The notes: generated by a model not told the origin, from the sequence alone. A stretch of 34,838 bases of DNA from CAYRVX01 sp964642165 (GCA_964642165.1 CAZXOC010000044.1:1-34838), one strand, 5' to 3'; positions 15,821-24,810 are shown, numbered from the stretch's first letter. Program-made: numbers and translations.

Positions 15821-17929
15821 CTAGCTGCCCTGGTCGTCGGAGGCGGCCCCGGCGCCGGTCGCCGCGCCGCTGTTCGCCGCGGCCGGGGCAAGGCCCGCGC
15901 CCGCCCGCGCCGAACCGTCGTCCCCGGGGGAATGGAGCGGCTCGTACTCGGGAACCAGCTCTCGCAGTGCCGCGACGATCTCTTTCCGATCCATACTGTG
16001 CTGGAGCCGTTCGAGTTCGCGCACCGTGCGTTCGATCTTCTGCCATTCGATCGGGTGCCCTTTCCAGACGTTGATCTTCGCGTGCACGGTGGGCTCGATA
16101 TCCTCCCCCGTCGTGCGCAGCTCCTCGAAGAGCTTCTCGCCGGGACGGACGCCCGTGAAGACGATGTCGATGTCCTCCCCGGGGCGGAAGCCGCTCAGCG
16201 TGATCATGTTCCGCGCCAGGTCCACGATCTTGACCGGCTCGCCCATGTCGAGCAGGTAGATCTGCCCGCCGACGCCGGTCGCCGCCGCCTGGAGCACCAA
16301 CTGCGCTGCCTCGGGGATTGTCATGAAGTAGCGCGTCATCTCCGGGTGCGTGACGGTGACGGGCCCGCCGGCGGCGATCTGGCGCCGGAAGGTGGGCACC
16401 ACCGAGCCGCTGGAGCCGAGCACGTTGCCGAATCGGACGGCCTTGAATTGGGTTCGGCAGTAGGTCCGGCCGTTCAGGGCCTGCGCGTAGATCTCCGCGA
16501 TGCGCTTGGAGGCCCCCATCACGGAGGAGGGGTTGACGGCCTTGTCGGTGGAGACGGTCACGAACTCGGCCACCCCGAACTCGCAGCACGCGTCGGCGAC
16601 GTTCTTCGTGCCGAAGACGTTGTTCTTGATCGCCTCGCAGGCGTTCTTCTCCATCATGGGCACGTGCTTGTGCGCCGCGGCGTGGATGACGACCTCCGGG
16701 CCGTATTTCCGCCAGATGCCGAGCACGCGCCGGCGATCGCAGATGTCGCAGATCAACGTCGCCAGGGGGATCTGCGGGAAGGCGCGCCGGAGTTCGTTCT
16801 CGATCTCGAAGAGGGGGTTTTCGGCCTGCTCGACCAGCAGGAGCTGCGCGGGTCGGTAGTTGGCGACCTGGCGGCACATCTCCGAGCCGATGCTCCCGCC
16901 GGCGCCGGTGATCAGCACGCGCTTGCCGCGAAGGAAGCGCCCGAGCGCTTCGCGATCGAGCTCGACGACCTTCCGCCCGAGCAGGTCGTTGATGTCCACG
17001 TCGCGAATCTGCGAGACGGTCACCCGCCCGTCGATCATGTCGCCGACGCCCGGCAGCGACTGGAACTTCAGCTTCGTGCCGCTGCACAGCTCGATGACGC
17101 GGCGGAGCTGCTTCTGCGTCGCCGAGGGCATGGCGATGATGATCTCCTCGACGTCCTGCTCCTCGCAGACTCGGCGGATCTCCCCGGTGGTGCCGAGGAC
17201 CGGCAGGCCGTGGATCAGGAGGCTCCGCTTGGCCGGGTCGTCGTCCACCAGCCCGACCACCCGGTAGCGCTCCACCCGCATGCGATGGATCTCGCGGATG
17301 ATCGCCTCGGCGGCGTTGCCGGCCCCGACCAGCAGCACGCGGCGCGCGCCCTCGGCGCTGATGGGGCGCATCTCCTCCCGGTAGAGGCGGAAGCTCAGCC
17401 GGGCCGTGCAGACCAGGAACACCGTGCCCAGGAAGTCCAGCACGAGCACGCCCTGGGAGTAGCCGCTGAAGTAGCGGATGATCGGCGTGAGGGCGGGAAC
17501 CGTGATGTCCCGCCCGGTGGCCTGAACGAACCATCGCGGCACGTAGCGGAAGACGTTCACCGCGACGAACATGACTGCCACGAACACCCACGAGGCGACC
17601 AGGATCCGCGAGACGTCCCGGATACTGGCATACTGCCAGCCGCTGCGGAAGAGCTTCATCTTGCCGAAGATGACGAGCTTGAGCCCCACGAACAGCGGCA
17701 GCCACGGCAGGAACCGCTCCAGGAACCAGTTCTTCCCGCCGCCGGGGATTCCGGTGTCGAACCGCACGAGAAAGGCCAGCAGCAGCGCCAGGGAGAACAG
17801 GGCCGAGTGAATCGCCACGTGCGCGCCCAGCCGGTGGCGGTGGGCGAACAGCTCGGCGTGGCTCAGCAGGCCGGACCAGCGGCTCGGAGGCCCGGGGGCC
17901 GGTTCCTGTCCTGTGGCGGGGTCGGGCAT
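15821..17929 (-). CDS. Membrane nucleotide-sugar 4,6-dehydratase/epimerase (WbpM/PglF/CapD type)
   Basis: This 702-residue protein matches the large WbpM/PglF family that converts UDP-GlcNAc to 4-keto-6-deoxy sugars for surface glycans. About four hydrophobic segments fill residues 37-180. A first Rossmann-like domain follows (VLLVGAGNAAEAI, 198-210). The catalytic SDR domain starts KRVLITGAGGSIGSE (336-350) and contains HAAAHKHVPMME, VSTDKAVNPSSVMGASKR (459-476) and FTGVRPGEKLFEEL. In this family the active site uses the Thr/Asp-Lys and Met-Lys residues of the STDK...VMGASK motif instead of YxxxK. A low-complexity Ala/Gly tail ends the protein. The ATG at 17929 has only a weak ribosome site. 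It is first in the operon, behind the promoter at 18001-18029, and its keto product is a natural substrate for the DegT enzymes downstream. Confidence 0.92.
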   Translation of the reverse strand: MPDPATGQEPAPGPPSRWSGLLSHAELFAHRHRLGAHVAIHSALFSLALLLAFLVRFDTGIPGGGKNWFLERFLPWLPLFVGLKLVIFGKMKLFRSGWQYASIRDVSRILVASWVFVAVMFVAVNVFRYVPRWFVQATGRDITVPALTPIIRYFSGYSQGVLVLDFLGTVFLVCTARLSFRLYREEMRPISAEGARRVLLVGAGNAAEAIIREIHRMRVERYRVVGLVDDDPAKRSLLIHGLPVLGTTGEIRRVCEEQDVEEIIIAMPSATQKQLRRVIELCSGTKLKFQSLPGVGDMIDGRVTVSQIRDVDINDLLGRKVVELDREALGRFLRGKRVLITGAGGSIGSEMCRQVANYRPAQLLLVEQAENPLFEIENELRRAFPQIPLATLICDICDRRRVLGIWRKYGPEVVIHAAAHKHVPMMEKNACEAIKNNVFGTKNVADACCEFGVAEFVTVSTDKAVNPSSVMGASKRIAEIYAQALNGRTYCRTQFKAVRFGNVLGSSGSVVPTFRRQIAAGGPVTVTHPEMTRYFMTIPEAAQLVLQAAATGVGGQIYLLDMGEPVKIVDLARNMITLSGFRPGEDIDIVFTGVRPGEKLFEELRTTGEDIEPTVHAKINVWKGHPIEWQKIERTVRELERLQHSMDRKEIVAALRELVPEYEPLHSPGDDGSARAGAGLAPAAANSGAATGAGAASDDQGS

Positions 17930-18000
17930 AGATCCAATTCGCGGACCGAGTTACGGCGATACACCGGTCCTGTCATCGGCGCGGCACGGAACGCCCTTTA

Positions 18001-18029
18001 ATTATAGGGGTCGGCGAGGGCAGCGGCAA
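18001..18029 (-). promoter_or_regulatory. Sigma70-like promoter of the amino-sugar operon
   Basis: On the minus strand TTGCCG (18029-18024, 4/6) is followed after exactly 17 bases by a perfect TATAAT (18006-18001). Transcription should start near 17994, about 65 bases before the dehydratase ATG. AT-rich hexamers of this kind are rare in the surrounding sequence. Confidence 0.65.
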
Positions 18030-18159
18030 TCGACCGGCCGGGTGGACTCGGGGGAGGGCACGACCTCACCAGCCCAGAGGCACTCGATTCCCGAGAGGCC
18101 GAATCGGACATGCCGCACCTGCCGTTGGCACCGCGCGGAGTGCGGCAGGGGGCAGGGCG

Positions 18160-19455
18160 CTACCCGGCGCCGCCGGGGCTCGGGGGCGCGATCGTCTCCC
18201 GGCCCGACGCGGGTCCCGCCGTGGGGCCGCCGGGCTCCTTCGCGACGTCGCGCTGCCGCGCCGGCGCCAGCTTGCCGGACACCTTCCCGCTGGCCACCAT
18301 GCCGTCCCAGAACGTCCGGACCGCCTCCAGCAGGTACGTGTCCCTCTTCTTCAGCGCGGCGGCCAGGGCATGCGACAGGGCGGTGCGGGCGGCTTGGCTG
18401 TCCTGGACCTCGCCAAACCACCGGAAGTAGGCCAGCAGGAGCTGGGCCTCCCCGTCGGAGCGGTTCGCCTGCACGTGCTGATCCAGGGCGTACATGTGCT
18501 GGGCGTACTTGTCGCTGTCGCCGTAGAAGCCCATGGGGCGCAGGGGTGCCCCGGGAAGCTTCGGCATGCGTTTCAGGGCCAGTTCGAGGAAGAAGGCGGC
18601 CTTGGCGTAGGAGTAGCGCGACAGGGCGAACTGCGTATGGGTCAGGCAGATGAGGCTCTCGGGGTCGTTGCCGCCGATGTCGTTAGCGATCCGGAAGTAG
18701 GTGTAGGCATCGTGGTAGTTGTTGGCCCGGAACGCGCGGTCGCCCTTGAGCATGCTCTGGCGGTACGGGCCCGGCGGGTTGGGCACGAGGGAGGTGATCG
18801 GCTTGCCCCGGTCGCTCAACAGGGACGTGGCCGCCTCCTCCAGCGCCCGGAGGTAGGCCCGGGCGGCGCCGAAGGCCGTTTCGTCCTGGAGCGCCAACGC
18901 GCTGCCGATGCCGGGGCCCTCGGCCTCGGCCGGGGGCTTCACAAGCGGGACGAGCTCCAGCGGCGCGAAGGGGGACGGCGTCCGAGTGGCCGGCGCGAAG
19001 GGGGACGGCATGCCAGTGGACATCGACGGGCTGAACGACGGCGCGACAGGGATCTGGGTCATCGGCATGCCCACGCGGTCGCTGATGCCCCTGCCTCCGA
19101 TGCCCAGGCCCGTGGTGCGCCGGATGGACAGTGCCCCCAGTCCGCTGTTGGACAGGCCCAACCCCAACGCCGGCCGGAGCGAGAGTCCTTGACGCTGGAG
19201 CGCGAGCGGGTTGCGGATCTCGATATTGCTCCGCAGCACGTCCGTGCCGGGACCAGCGCGCAACGCCCCGCCCCCCATGCCGTATGAGAACGACCGGAAA
19301 CTGTCGACTGACGTGCCGTAGCCGATCCTGCCTACCCCGATCCCCGTGCTGAGCGCCTTCCGCTTCCGGGACTGGCCGCGGGCCGACCCGCTCGGACCGG
19401 CCAGGGCCACTGCCGCCGCCGCTACGAGGACGGTCTTCAGGCGATTCTTTCCCAT
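18160..19455 (-). CDS. Exported TPR-like protein of unknown function
   Basis: This 431-residue protein is not recognised as a named family. It starts with a Sec-type signal (MGKNRLKTVLVAAAAVALAG, cleavage probably near SARGQS). Residues 30-130 are rich in Gly, Ser and Leu with GLG/GIG repeats (GLGLSNSGLGAL, GLGIGGRG). Residues 140-165 hold the near-repeat PSPFAP twice. From about 185 to 370 it is helical with tetratricopeptide-like units, clearest at SMLKGDRAFRANNYHDAYTY and ALSRYSYAKAAFFLELALKR. The end is Pro/Ala-rich. It is probably a periplasmic or envelope scaffold. A TATAAT box lies 28 bases upstream of the ATG. An inverted repeat TGCCGCAC (18111-18118) / GTGCGGCA (18140-18147) lies behind its stop. 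Confidence 0.72.
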   Translation of the reverse strand: MGKNRLKTVLVAAAAVALAGPSGSARGQSRKRKALSTGIGVGRIGYGTSVDSFRSFSYGMGGGALRAGPGTDVLRSNIEIRNPLALQRQGLSLRPALGLGLSNSGLGALSIRRTTGLGIGGRGISDRVGMPMTQIPVAPSFSPSMSTGMPSPFAPATRTPSPFAPLELVPLVKPPAEAEGPGIGSALALQDETAFGAARAYLRALEEAATSLLSDRGKPITSLVPNPPGPYRQSMLKGDRAFRANNYHDAYTYFRIANDIGGNDPESLICLTHTQFALSRYSYAKAAFFLELALKRMPKLPGAPLRPMGFYGDSDKYAQHMYALDQHVQANRSDGEAQLLLAYFRWFGEVQDSQAARTALSHALAAALKKRDTYLLEAVRTFWDGMVASGKVSGKLAPARQRDVAKEPGGPTAGPASGRETIAPPSPGGAG

Positions 19456-19482
19456 GCTCTTGCTCCGGTCTGTCCCTTCCTA

Positions 19483-19488
19483 ATTATA
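19483..19488 (-). promoter_or_regulatory. TATAAT -10 box for the TPR-like gene
   Basis: A perfect TATAAT on the minus strand is placed to start transcription about 20 bases before the ATG at 19455. No -35 hexamer is visible at the right distance. Confidence 0.4.
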
Positions 19489-19588
19489 CGACAAAGCCGC
19501 GCCCTGGGCTCGCACCGATTTGACGATTTGGCCTTAGCGCCGGTTCCCGTTGGTCCTAGAATCAGGGCCGCACGATGAGGGTGATGTC

Positions 19589-22339
19589 ATGACATTCCGT
19601 TGCCGGCAGCTTCGGGCGTCCCTGGCGACTGTCCCGGTGGGCCTTGCGGCGGCCCTGACGCTCGCCGCCTCGGGCGCCGCGCCGCCTCGGGGCGCTCGGA
19701 TCCTCGAGGACTTCGAGACCCCCTCCGCCGTCCGCGTCGTGGCGGGGCGCCTGTTGCCCGTCCGCGGCGGGCAGAGCGTCACGCACGGCAAGCAGGCCGG
19801 CAAGCTCCCCGGCGGCGCGGCGATCGCGCTGCATCTCGGCCGGCTCGGCCCGGCCGCTGACGGCTGGCTCGCCCTCGACACCCTCACCACCCAGCCGCTG
19901 GCCCAGGCCCTCGTCCTGACCTTCGGCAAGTCCCCGAAAAAACTTGAGTTTCGCGCACACGTGCGGCCGGGCAGCGATCGGATCCGCCTGCCCCTGCCGG
20001 TGGTGGCGGCCGAGCTGTCCGGCGGCTGGCCGACCGGGGGAGCGACCCTGACCCTCGCCAATCCGGGCGAGTCAGCCATCCTCCTGGACCACGTCCGCCT
20101 CGAGCCGCCCGCCGCGCCGCCACCCGGCAGCGTCCTGCTGGACTTCGGCCCGCGGCCGCAGGGGCTCTGGCCGGGCTTCCAGGCCGCCGGCACCGACTCC
20201 AAGCACCTGCTCTGGAGCGGCGCGGTGGGCATCTACCCCGCCGTCCGTCCCTTCCCCGACCCACTCACCGGCGACTTTGTCGGCCCCTACACCTCCAGCC
20301 CGCGCGCCGACCACTTCACCCTGGTCGGCCCGTCCGAATCGCGCGCCGTGGGATGGCTGTGGGTGACCCACTACGTCGCCCGCAGCTTCCAACCGGTCGA
20401 GTACAGCATCCGCCTCGCCGGCCGCCCCCTCAAACAGCGACGGCTATCCCTCCGCCAGATGCTCGGGCCGGAGGGCCTCCTGGAGGGCATGGGCGGGCGG
20501 TGGACGGCGGAGTGGTTCGACCGCACGCACGCGCCGAGGCTGGTGGACCGGATCCCGGTGTCCCTGGGGCCGCGGGGCGCCCGTGTCGACCTGACCGCCT
20601 GCCAGGTCGCCGCGCTGGCGATGGCCCCGGCCGCCCAGCGGGCAGGCCTGGACGACTACGTCCGGCAGGTTCAGGCCGACCTGTCGCGCTACCGGCGGCA
20701 GTTCGTCTTGGGCGTTCGCCAAGACGACGTGTGCGCCCTGGCACCGACGAAGGCGGAGGCGGCCGGAGGACTGATGGTGTTCCGCCCGCCCCCGGAAGGG
20801 GCGTTCTCCGCCGGCTGGACGCCGCGGCAGAGGCAGGCCGCCGCCCCCCTGAGGGCCTTGGCGGCCAACGGGTCGCTGGCGGTCATGGCACTGGCCGTCG
20901 TGCCGACGGAGGCGACGGCGTCCTTGTCGGTGGGGATCGAGCCGCTCCTGGCGGAAGGCCGGCGGCTCCAGACCGCCGCGCCGGGGCCAGCCGCCTGGCT
21001 CCTGGAACGGGCGCCGTACGTCCGCTCCGGGGAGGCGATCTTCCAGCCGTGGCGGCTGAGGCGGAAGCTGATCGCCCTGAAGGCCGGCGAGGTGGTCCAT
21101 GTGGCCGTCTGCGTGCCGGTCTCGTCGACGGCTGCCGATGGTGTTTACCGCGGCTCCCTTCGCCTGGCGTGCGGGCGCCGGACGACCACCGTGCCGATGG
21201 AGCTGGAGGTGATGACCCTCGGCCCGGTCCCCTCGCCCGGCCCGGTCTTCACGCAGCTTGGCCCGATCCTGGCACGAGATTTCCTCGGCGGCCTGGCGCA
21301 CGGGATCAAGGCGGCCCGGCGCGGGCCGGTCCTGCTCCGAATCCGCCGGGAGCTGCTGAGGCAGGGCTTGACCTCTTTGCTGCTGGCGGGTCCGACCCTC
21401 CGCCCCGACGGCGTGCTGGACGCGACGGCCTACCTCCGCGACCTCCAGGCCACGCCCGTTCGGGCGGTCTCGGGCCCGACGTTCGTCGACGTCCACGGCG
21501 TGGTGCGGCAGTTAGGCTCTCTGCGGATCGCCCCGGGATCGAGTCGCTATCGACGGATCGCGCGCGGGCTGGTCGCGGAGACCGGTCGGCTCGCCGCCCG
21601 GGTCGGCCTGCGGGACCTGCGCCTGTATCTGGGCTATGCCCCCGCGGCGGACGACCTGCCGCCTTTGGTCCAGGCCGCCAGCGTCCTCGCCGAGGCCGGA
21701 GGGCGCCCGGCGCTCGGCACGTCCCTGGTCGCCCTCGGGAAGCTCTCCGACGCCGCGGCGGCCAAGGCACTGCGCCCGCTCGCCTCGGTGACGGTCTTTG
21801 GGCGGCCCGACATCACCAAGGCGGTCCGGGCGTTCAAGGCGCTCGGCGGGGAACGGCAGGCCCTGCGGGGCGTGACCGTTCCCGACCGGTACGAATGCGG
21901 CTTCTGGGCGGCGGCGGCGGGGACCGACGGCGTCCACGTGAATTGCATCTACAGCGCCTCGGGGCACTACAGCGGTTGTACGCCGGAAGCGCGCGGGCTC
22001 CTGGTGCCGCGGGCGGACGGCTCCTTCGATGCGGCGCTGCCGGCCCTTCGCCTGCGCCAGGCTCGCGAGGACTTCCTTCTCTTCCGCCGCGCCGAGCAGG
22101 TCCTCCAGAGGGCCAGGGACCGCAAGGTCCAGGCGCCCGCCCTGGAGCGCCTCCTGCGGGACATCGGCGAGAAGGTCCGCGCCGGCGGCCTCAGTTGGTA
22201 CGATCCGGAGCGGCTGCGCACCGGGCCGTACGGCCCGGCCGAGTTGGAGGCGTGGCGCGACTCGCTGATCCGGGCAGCCGCCGCCGTGGCGAAGGAGACC
22301 GACGGGCGGAAGGACACAAGGGGGTCGAGCCGAACATGA
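19589..22339 (+). CDS. Large secreted protein, possibly glycoside-hydrolase-like
   Basis: This 916-residue protein has a Sec signal (LATVPVGLAAALTLAASGA) and then ILEDFETPSAVRVV, an opening common in secreted carbohydrate-binding proteins. Its middle holds a beta-sandwich with GVYRGSLRLACGRRTT...VPMELEVMTLGPVP (about 515-550), the kind of domain that precedes the barrel in GH123/DUF4091-type proteins. After it comes an alpha/beta region (LRIRRELLRQGLTSLLLAG, then LYLGYAPAADDLPPLVQAA) that could be a degenerate TIM barrel. I cannot point to a catalytic acid pair, so enzymatic activity is open. I chose the ATG at 19589 because it directly precedes the signal peptide. The stop overlaps the next gene's ATG (ATGA), which ties this protein to the membrane glycosyltransferase. 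Confidence 0.72.
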   Translation: MTFRCRQLRASLATVPVGLAAALTLAASGAAPPRGARILEDFETPSAVRVVAGRLLPVRGGQSVTHGKQAGKLPGGAAIALHLGRLGPAADGWLALDTLTTQPLAQALVLTFGKSPKKLEFRAHVRPGSDRIRLPLPVVAAELSGGWPTGGATLTLANPGESAILLDHVRLEPPAAPPPGSVLLDFGPRPQGLWPGFQAAGTDSKHLLWSGAVGIYPAVRPFPDPLTGDFVGPYTSSPRADHFTLVGPSESRAVGWLWVTHYVARSFQPVEYSIRLAGRPLKQRRLSLRQMLGPEGLLEGMGGRWTAEWFDRTHAPRLVDRIPVSLGPRGARVDLTACQVAALAMAPAAQRAGLDDYVRQVQADLSRYRRQFVLGVRQDDVCALAPTKAEAAGGLMVFRPPPEGAFSAGWTPRQRQAAAPLRALAANGSLAVMALAVVPTEATASLSVGIEPLLAEGRRLQTAAPGPAAWLLERAPYVRSGEAIFQPWRLRRKLIALKAGEVVHVAVCVPVSSTAADGVYRGSLRLACGRRTTTVPMELEVMTLGPVPSPGPVFTQLGPILARDFLGGLAHGIKAARRGPVLLRIRRELLRQGLTSLLLAGPTLRPDGVLDATAYLRDLQATPVRAVSGPTFVDVHGVVRQLGSLRIAPGSSRYRRIARGLVAETGRLAARVGLRDLRLYLGYAPAADDLPPLVQAASVLAEAGGRPALGTSLVALGKLSDAAAAKALRPLASVTVFGRPDITKAVRAFKALGGERQALRGVTVPDRYECGFWAAAAGTDGVHVNCIYSASGHYSGCTPEARGLLVPRADGSFDAALPALRLRQAREDFLLFRRAEQVLQRARDRKVQAPALERLLRDIGEKVRAGGLSWYDPERLRTGPYGPAELEAWRDSLIRAAAAVAKETDGRKDTRGSSRT

Positions 22340-23865
22340 ACGCGCGAGCCGCATCGACCAGTTCGCCGGCCGCCCCCGAGAGGGCGCTCCACGCGGGACG
22401 GCTCTACGTGGGCGTGCTGGCGGTGTTCCTGGGCGTTTACGCCCTGACGACCCAGCGCGGCTGCGCGTGGCAGGACAGCGGCATCTTCCAGTGGCGGATC
22501 CTCCAGTTCGACCTGCAGGGCTGGCTGGGGCTGGCCCTGTCCCATCCGCTGCTGATCCTGCTGGGCAAGGCCTTCAGTCACCTGCCCTTCGGGCCGTTGG
22601 CGTGGCGGATGAACCTGGTTTCGGCCGTCTGCGGCGCCCTCGCCGTGGCCAACGTCGCCGTGCTGGTCCGGCGCCTGGTGCCGGCCCGGCCGACGGCGGC
22701 GTGGCTGGCGGCGGGGCTGTTCGGCCTGGCCCACACGAGCTGGTGGCTGGCGACCATCTGCGAGAGCCAGATGCTCCTGGCGGCGATCTTCACGGCCGAG
22801 CTGAACGTCCTGGTCTCGCTGCTTCGCCGGCCGAGGGGGCACCTGGTGATCCTGCTGGGCGCCCTGAACGGACTGGGGCTGACGGCCCACAACCTGGCGC
22901 TGCTAGCCGTGCCGGTCTACGGCTTGGTGGTCGTGGGGCTCTGCTGGCGGCGCCGGCTCCGGTGGAGCTCGATGGCCCTGCTGGTCGCCGGTTGGCTGGT
23001 GGGCGCGTCGGGCTTCCTGGCGCTGATCGTCCGGGGCGCATCAAGCGACGGGCTCGCCGCGGCCGTGTCCTCGGCCCTGTTCGGCGCCCGATGGCGGGGC
23101 AGCGTCCTCGGCGGGTCCTTGCGGGCCGTCGCGATGGGTGCCGGCTGCGTCGCCTACAACTTCCCCAATGCGGCGCTGCCGCTGGCGGTGGTGGGGCTGG
23201 CGGGCCTGCGGAAGCAGCCGCCCCGGGCGCTCGGGCGGGCCCTGGCCGCCTTGGCCGGCATCTACCTGCTGTTCGCCATCCGGTACCGGGTGGCCGACCA
23301 GTTCATGTTCTTCCTGCCGTTCTACGCCATGGTGGCCGTGCTGGCCGGCGTGGGGTACGACCGTCTCGCCGCCCGGCCGTGGGGTGCGGGCCTGGCGGCC
23401 GTCGCGACGGCCAGCCTGCTGGTCGGGCCGATCCTGTACGCCGTCATGCCGGTCGTTGCCCGCGCGGCCGACCTGCCCCTGCCGGGCCGTAAGGACCTGC
23501 CCTTTCGCGACCCGGGGCGGTACTGGCTGAGCCCGTGGAAGGCCGCGGAGGACTCCGCCGGGCGGTTCGCCCGGGCCGCCCTCGACGAGGCGCCGGCGGG
23601 CTCGATCGTCGTCGCCGACAGCACGAGCCTGTATCCCTTGCTGTGGACGAAGCATGCCCGCGGCGGCTCGGGGGGGACGAGTCTGGTCGGCCCCGGGCAG
23701 GCCCTTCGGCCCGGCACGCCGGACGTGTTCGTGGTCTCGACACTGCCGGGCTACTGCCCCGAATGGATCCGTCAGGGCGCCTCGCTGGAGAAGGACCGCG
23801 AGGACGCCGTGCTGTTCCGCGTCGTCTGGCGCCCGGCGACCCAACGCGCGGCCGTGGGCGACTGA
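22336..23865 (+). CDS. DUF2723/GT-C-like polytopic membrane protein
   Basis: This 509-residue inner-membrane protein has about ten hydrophobic segments between residues 24 and 385, followed by a C-terminal extramembrane domain of roughly 120 residues. The motif WQDSGIFQWRI after the first membrane helix matches the acidic D-S-G-x-F loop of DUF2723 and related GT-C glycosyltransferases, in which a loop Asp is needed for transfer from a polyprenyl-phosphate sugar. LSHPLLILLGKAFSHLPFG and AHTSWWLATICESQMLL are also DUF2723-like. It starts inside the stop of the upstream gene (ATGA) and is followed after 57 bases by a DPM1-like GT2. The natural reading is that the GT2 makes the lipid-linked sugar and this protein transfers it outside the cytoplasm. 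Confidence 0.8.
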   Translation: MNARAASTSSPAAPERALHAGRLYVGVLAVFLGVYALTTQRGCAWQDSGIFQWRILQFDLQGWLGLALSHPLLILLGKAFSHLPFGPLAWRMNLVSAVCGALAVANVAVLVRRLVPARPTAAWLAAGLFGLAHTSWWLATICESQMLLAAIFTAELNVLVSLLRRPRGHLVILLGALNGLGLTAHNLALLAVPVYGLVVVGLCWRRRLRWSSMALLVAGWLVGASGFLALIVRGASSDGLAAAVSSALFGARWRGSVLGGSLRAVAMGAGCVAYNFPNAALPLAVVGLAGLRKQPPRALGRALAALAGIYLLFAIRYRVADQFMFFLPFYAMVAVLAGVGYDRLAARPWGAGLAAVATASLLVGPILYAVMPVVARAADLPLPGRKDLPFRDPGRYWLSPWKAAEDSAGRFARAALDEAPAGSIVVADSTSLYPLLWTKHARGGSGGTSLVGPGQALRPGTPDVFVVSTLPGYCPEWIRQGASLEKDREDAVLFRVVWRPATQRAAVGD

Positions 23866-23922
23866 GCGCGTGCGGCCCCGAACCGGATCTGGACGTAAGC
23901 CCTTTCTTGCAAAGGATGTATT

Positions 23923-24696
23923 CTGACGAACGTCCTTTCCATCATCATCCCCGTCTACAACGAGCGGGACACGTGGCGCGAGCTGCTCGAGCGGGTCGAG
24001 GCCGTCGCGATGCCCGAGGTCGCCCGCGAAATCGTCCTCGTCGACGACGGCTCGAGCGACGGCACGAGGGACCAGTTGACCGCCTTCGCCCGCGAGCACG
24101 GCGGCGATGCGCCCCCCCGCGCCGGCGCCATCGGCTGCCGCGTGGTGTTCCACGAGCGCAACCGGGGTAAGGGCGCGGCCGTGCGGACGGGCTTCGCCGC
24201 CGCGAGAGGCGACGTGGTGGTCGTTCAGGACGCCGACCTGGAGTACGACCCCGGCGACCATCCGCGGCTCATCGAGCCCATCCTCCGCGGCGAGGCCGAC
24301 GTGGTCTACGGCACGCGCTTCGCCAGGGGCACCGGCCGCCAAGGCTACTGGAAGAACTACCTGGCCAACAAGTTCCTCACGGGCCTGTCCAACCTGACGA
24401 CCGGCCTGAAGCTCTCCGACATGGAGACGTGCTACAAGATGTTCCGCCGCGGCGTGTTGGGCCGCGTCGCGCTGGAGCAGAACCGCTTCGGCTTCGAGCC
24501 GGAGGTCACCGCCAAGCTGGCCCGGCTGGACCTCCGCTTCGCCGAGCTGCCGATTGCCTATCGCGGGCGGTCGCACGAGGAGGGCAAGAAGATCGGCTGG
24601 CGCGACGGGCTGAAGGCGATCTGGTGCATCCTCAAGTACGGCCGCCGCTTCCGCCGCAAGGCCCGAATGGTCCCGTTGGAGGACCGCCCCCTGTAG
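23923..24696 (+). CDS. DPM1-like GT2 polyprenyl-phosphate glycosyltransferase, CTG start
   Basis: This is a GT2 enzyme of 257 residues resembling dolichol/polyprenyl-phosphate mannosyl- or glucosyltransferases. It shows LSIIIPVYNERDTW, LVDDGSSDGT (Asp41-Asp42), HERNRGKGAAVRTGF, the metal-binding VQDADLEYDP (Asp103/Asp105) and METCYKMFRR. No transmembrane helices are present, so it is the soluble, DPM1-like type. The first in-frame ATG (24010) would delete the conserved first beta strand. In frame upstream the only plausible initiator is CTG at 23923, with AAAGGA at 23911-23916 six bases before it; a TAA at 23896 limits further extension. The gene follows the GT-C-like membrane protein and probably supplies its donor. 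Confidence 0.85.
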   Translation: MTNVLSIIIPVYNERDTWRELLERVEAVAMPEVAREIVLVDDGSSDGTRDQLTAFAREHGGDAPPRAGAIGCRVVFHERNRGKGAAVRTGFAAARGDVVVVQDADLEYDPGDHPRLIEPILRGEADVVYGTRFARGTGRQGYWKNYLANKFLTGLSNLTTGLKLSDMETCYKMFRRGVLGRVALEQNRFGFEPEVTAKLARLDLRFAELPIAYRGRSHEEGKKIGWRDGLKAIWCILKYGRRFRRKARMVPLEDRPL

Positions 24697-24810
24697 CGCC
24701 GAGCCCGCCTGCCGACGAGGCGTGAGGGCCCGCTAAAGGCTTGCGCGGCCGACGGTCGATAGGAAGCATGGGCAGTCCCTCACCGGAGTGCCTCTCGCCG
24801 CATGGCCGTT

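Noticed and set aside
15377..18001. An 874-codon plus-strand frame opposite the dehydratase and fusion genes
   Set aside because: It is a mirror of coding strand composition; both minus-strand genes are certain from motifs.
18111..18147. Inverted repeat TGCCGCAC/GTGCGGCA after the TPR-like gene
   Set aside because: The loop is 21 bases with no T-run, so it is only a weak terminator candidate.
20353..22335. Long upstream extension of the DUF2723-like frame
   Set aside because: The extension overlaps the secreted-protein gene in another frame and is Arg/Pro/Gly-rich. The ATGA start at 22336 gives a normal membrane protein.
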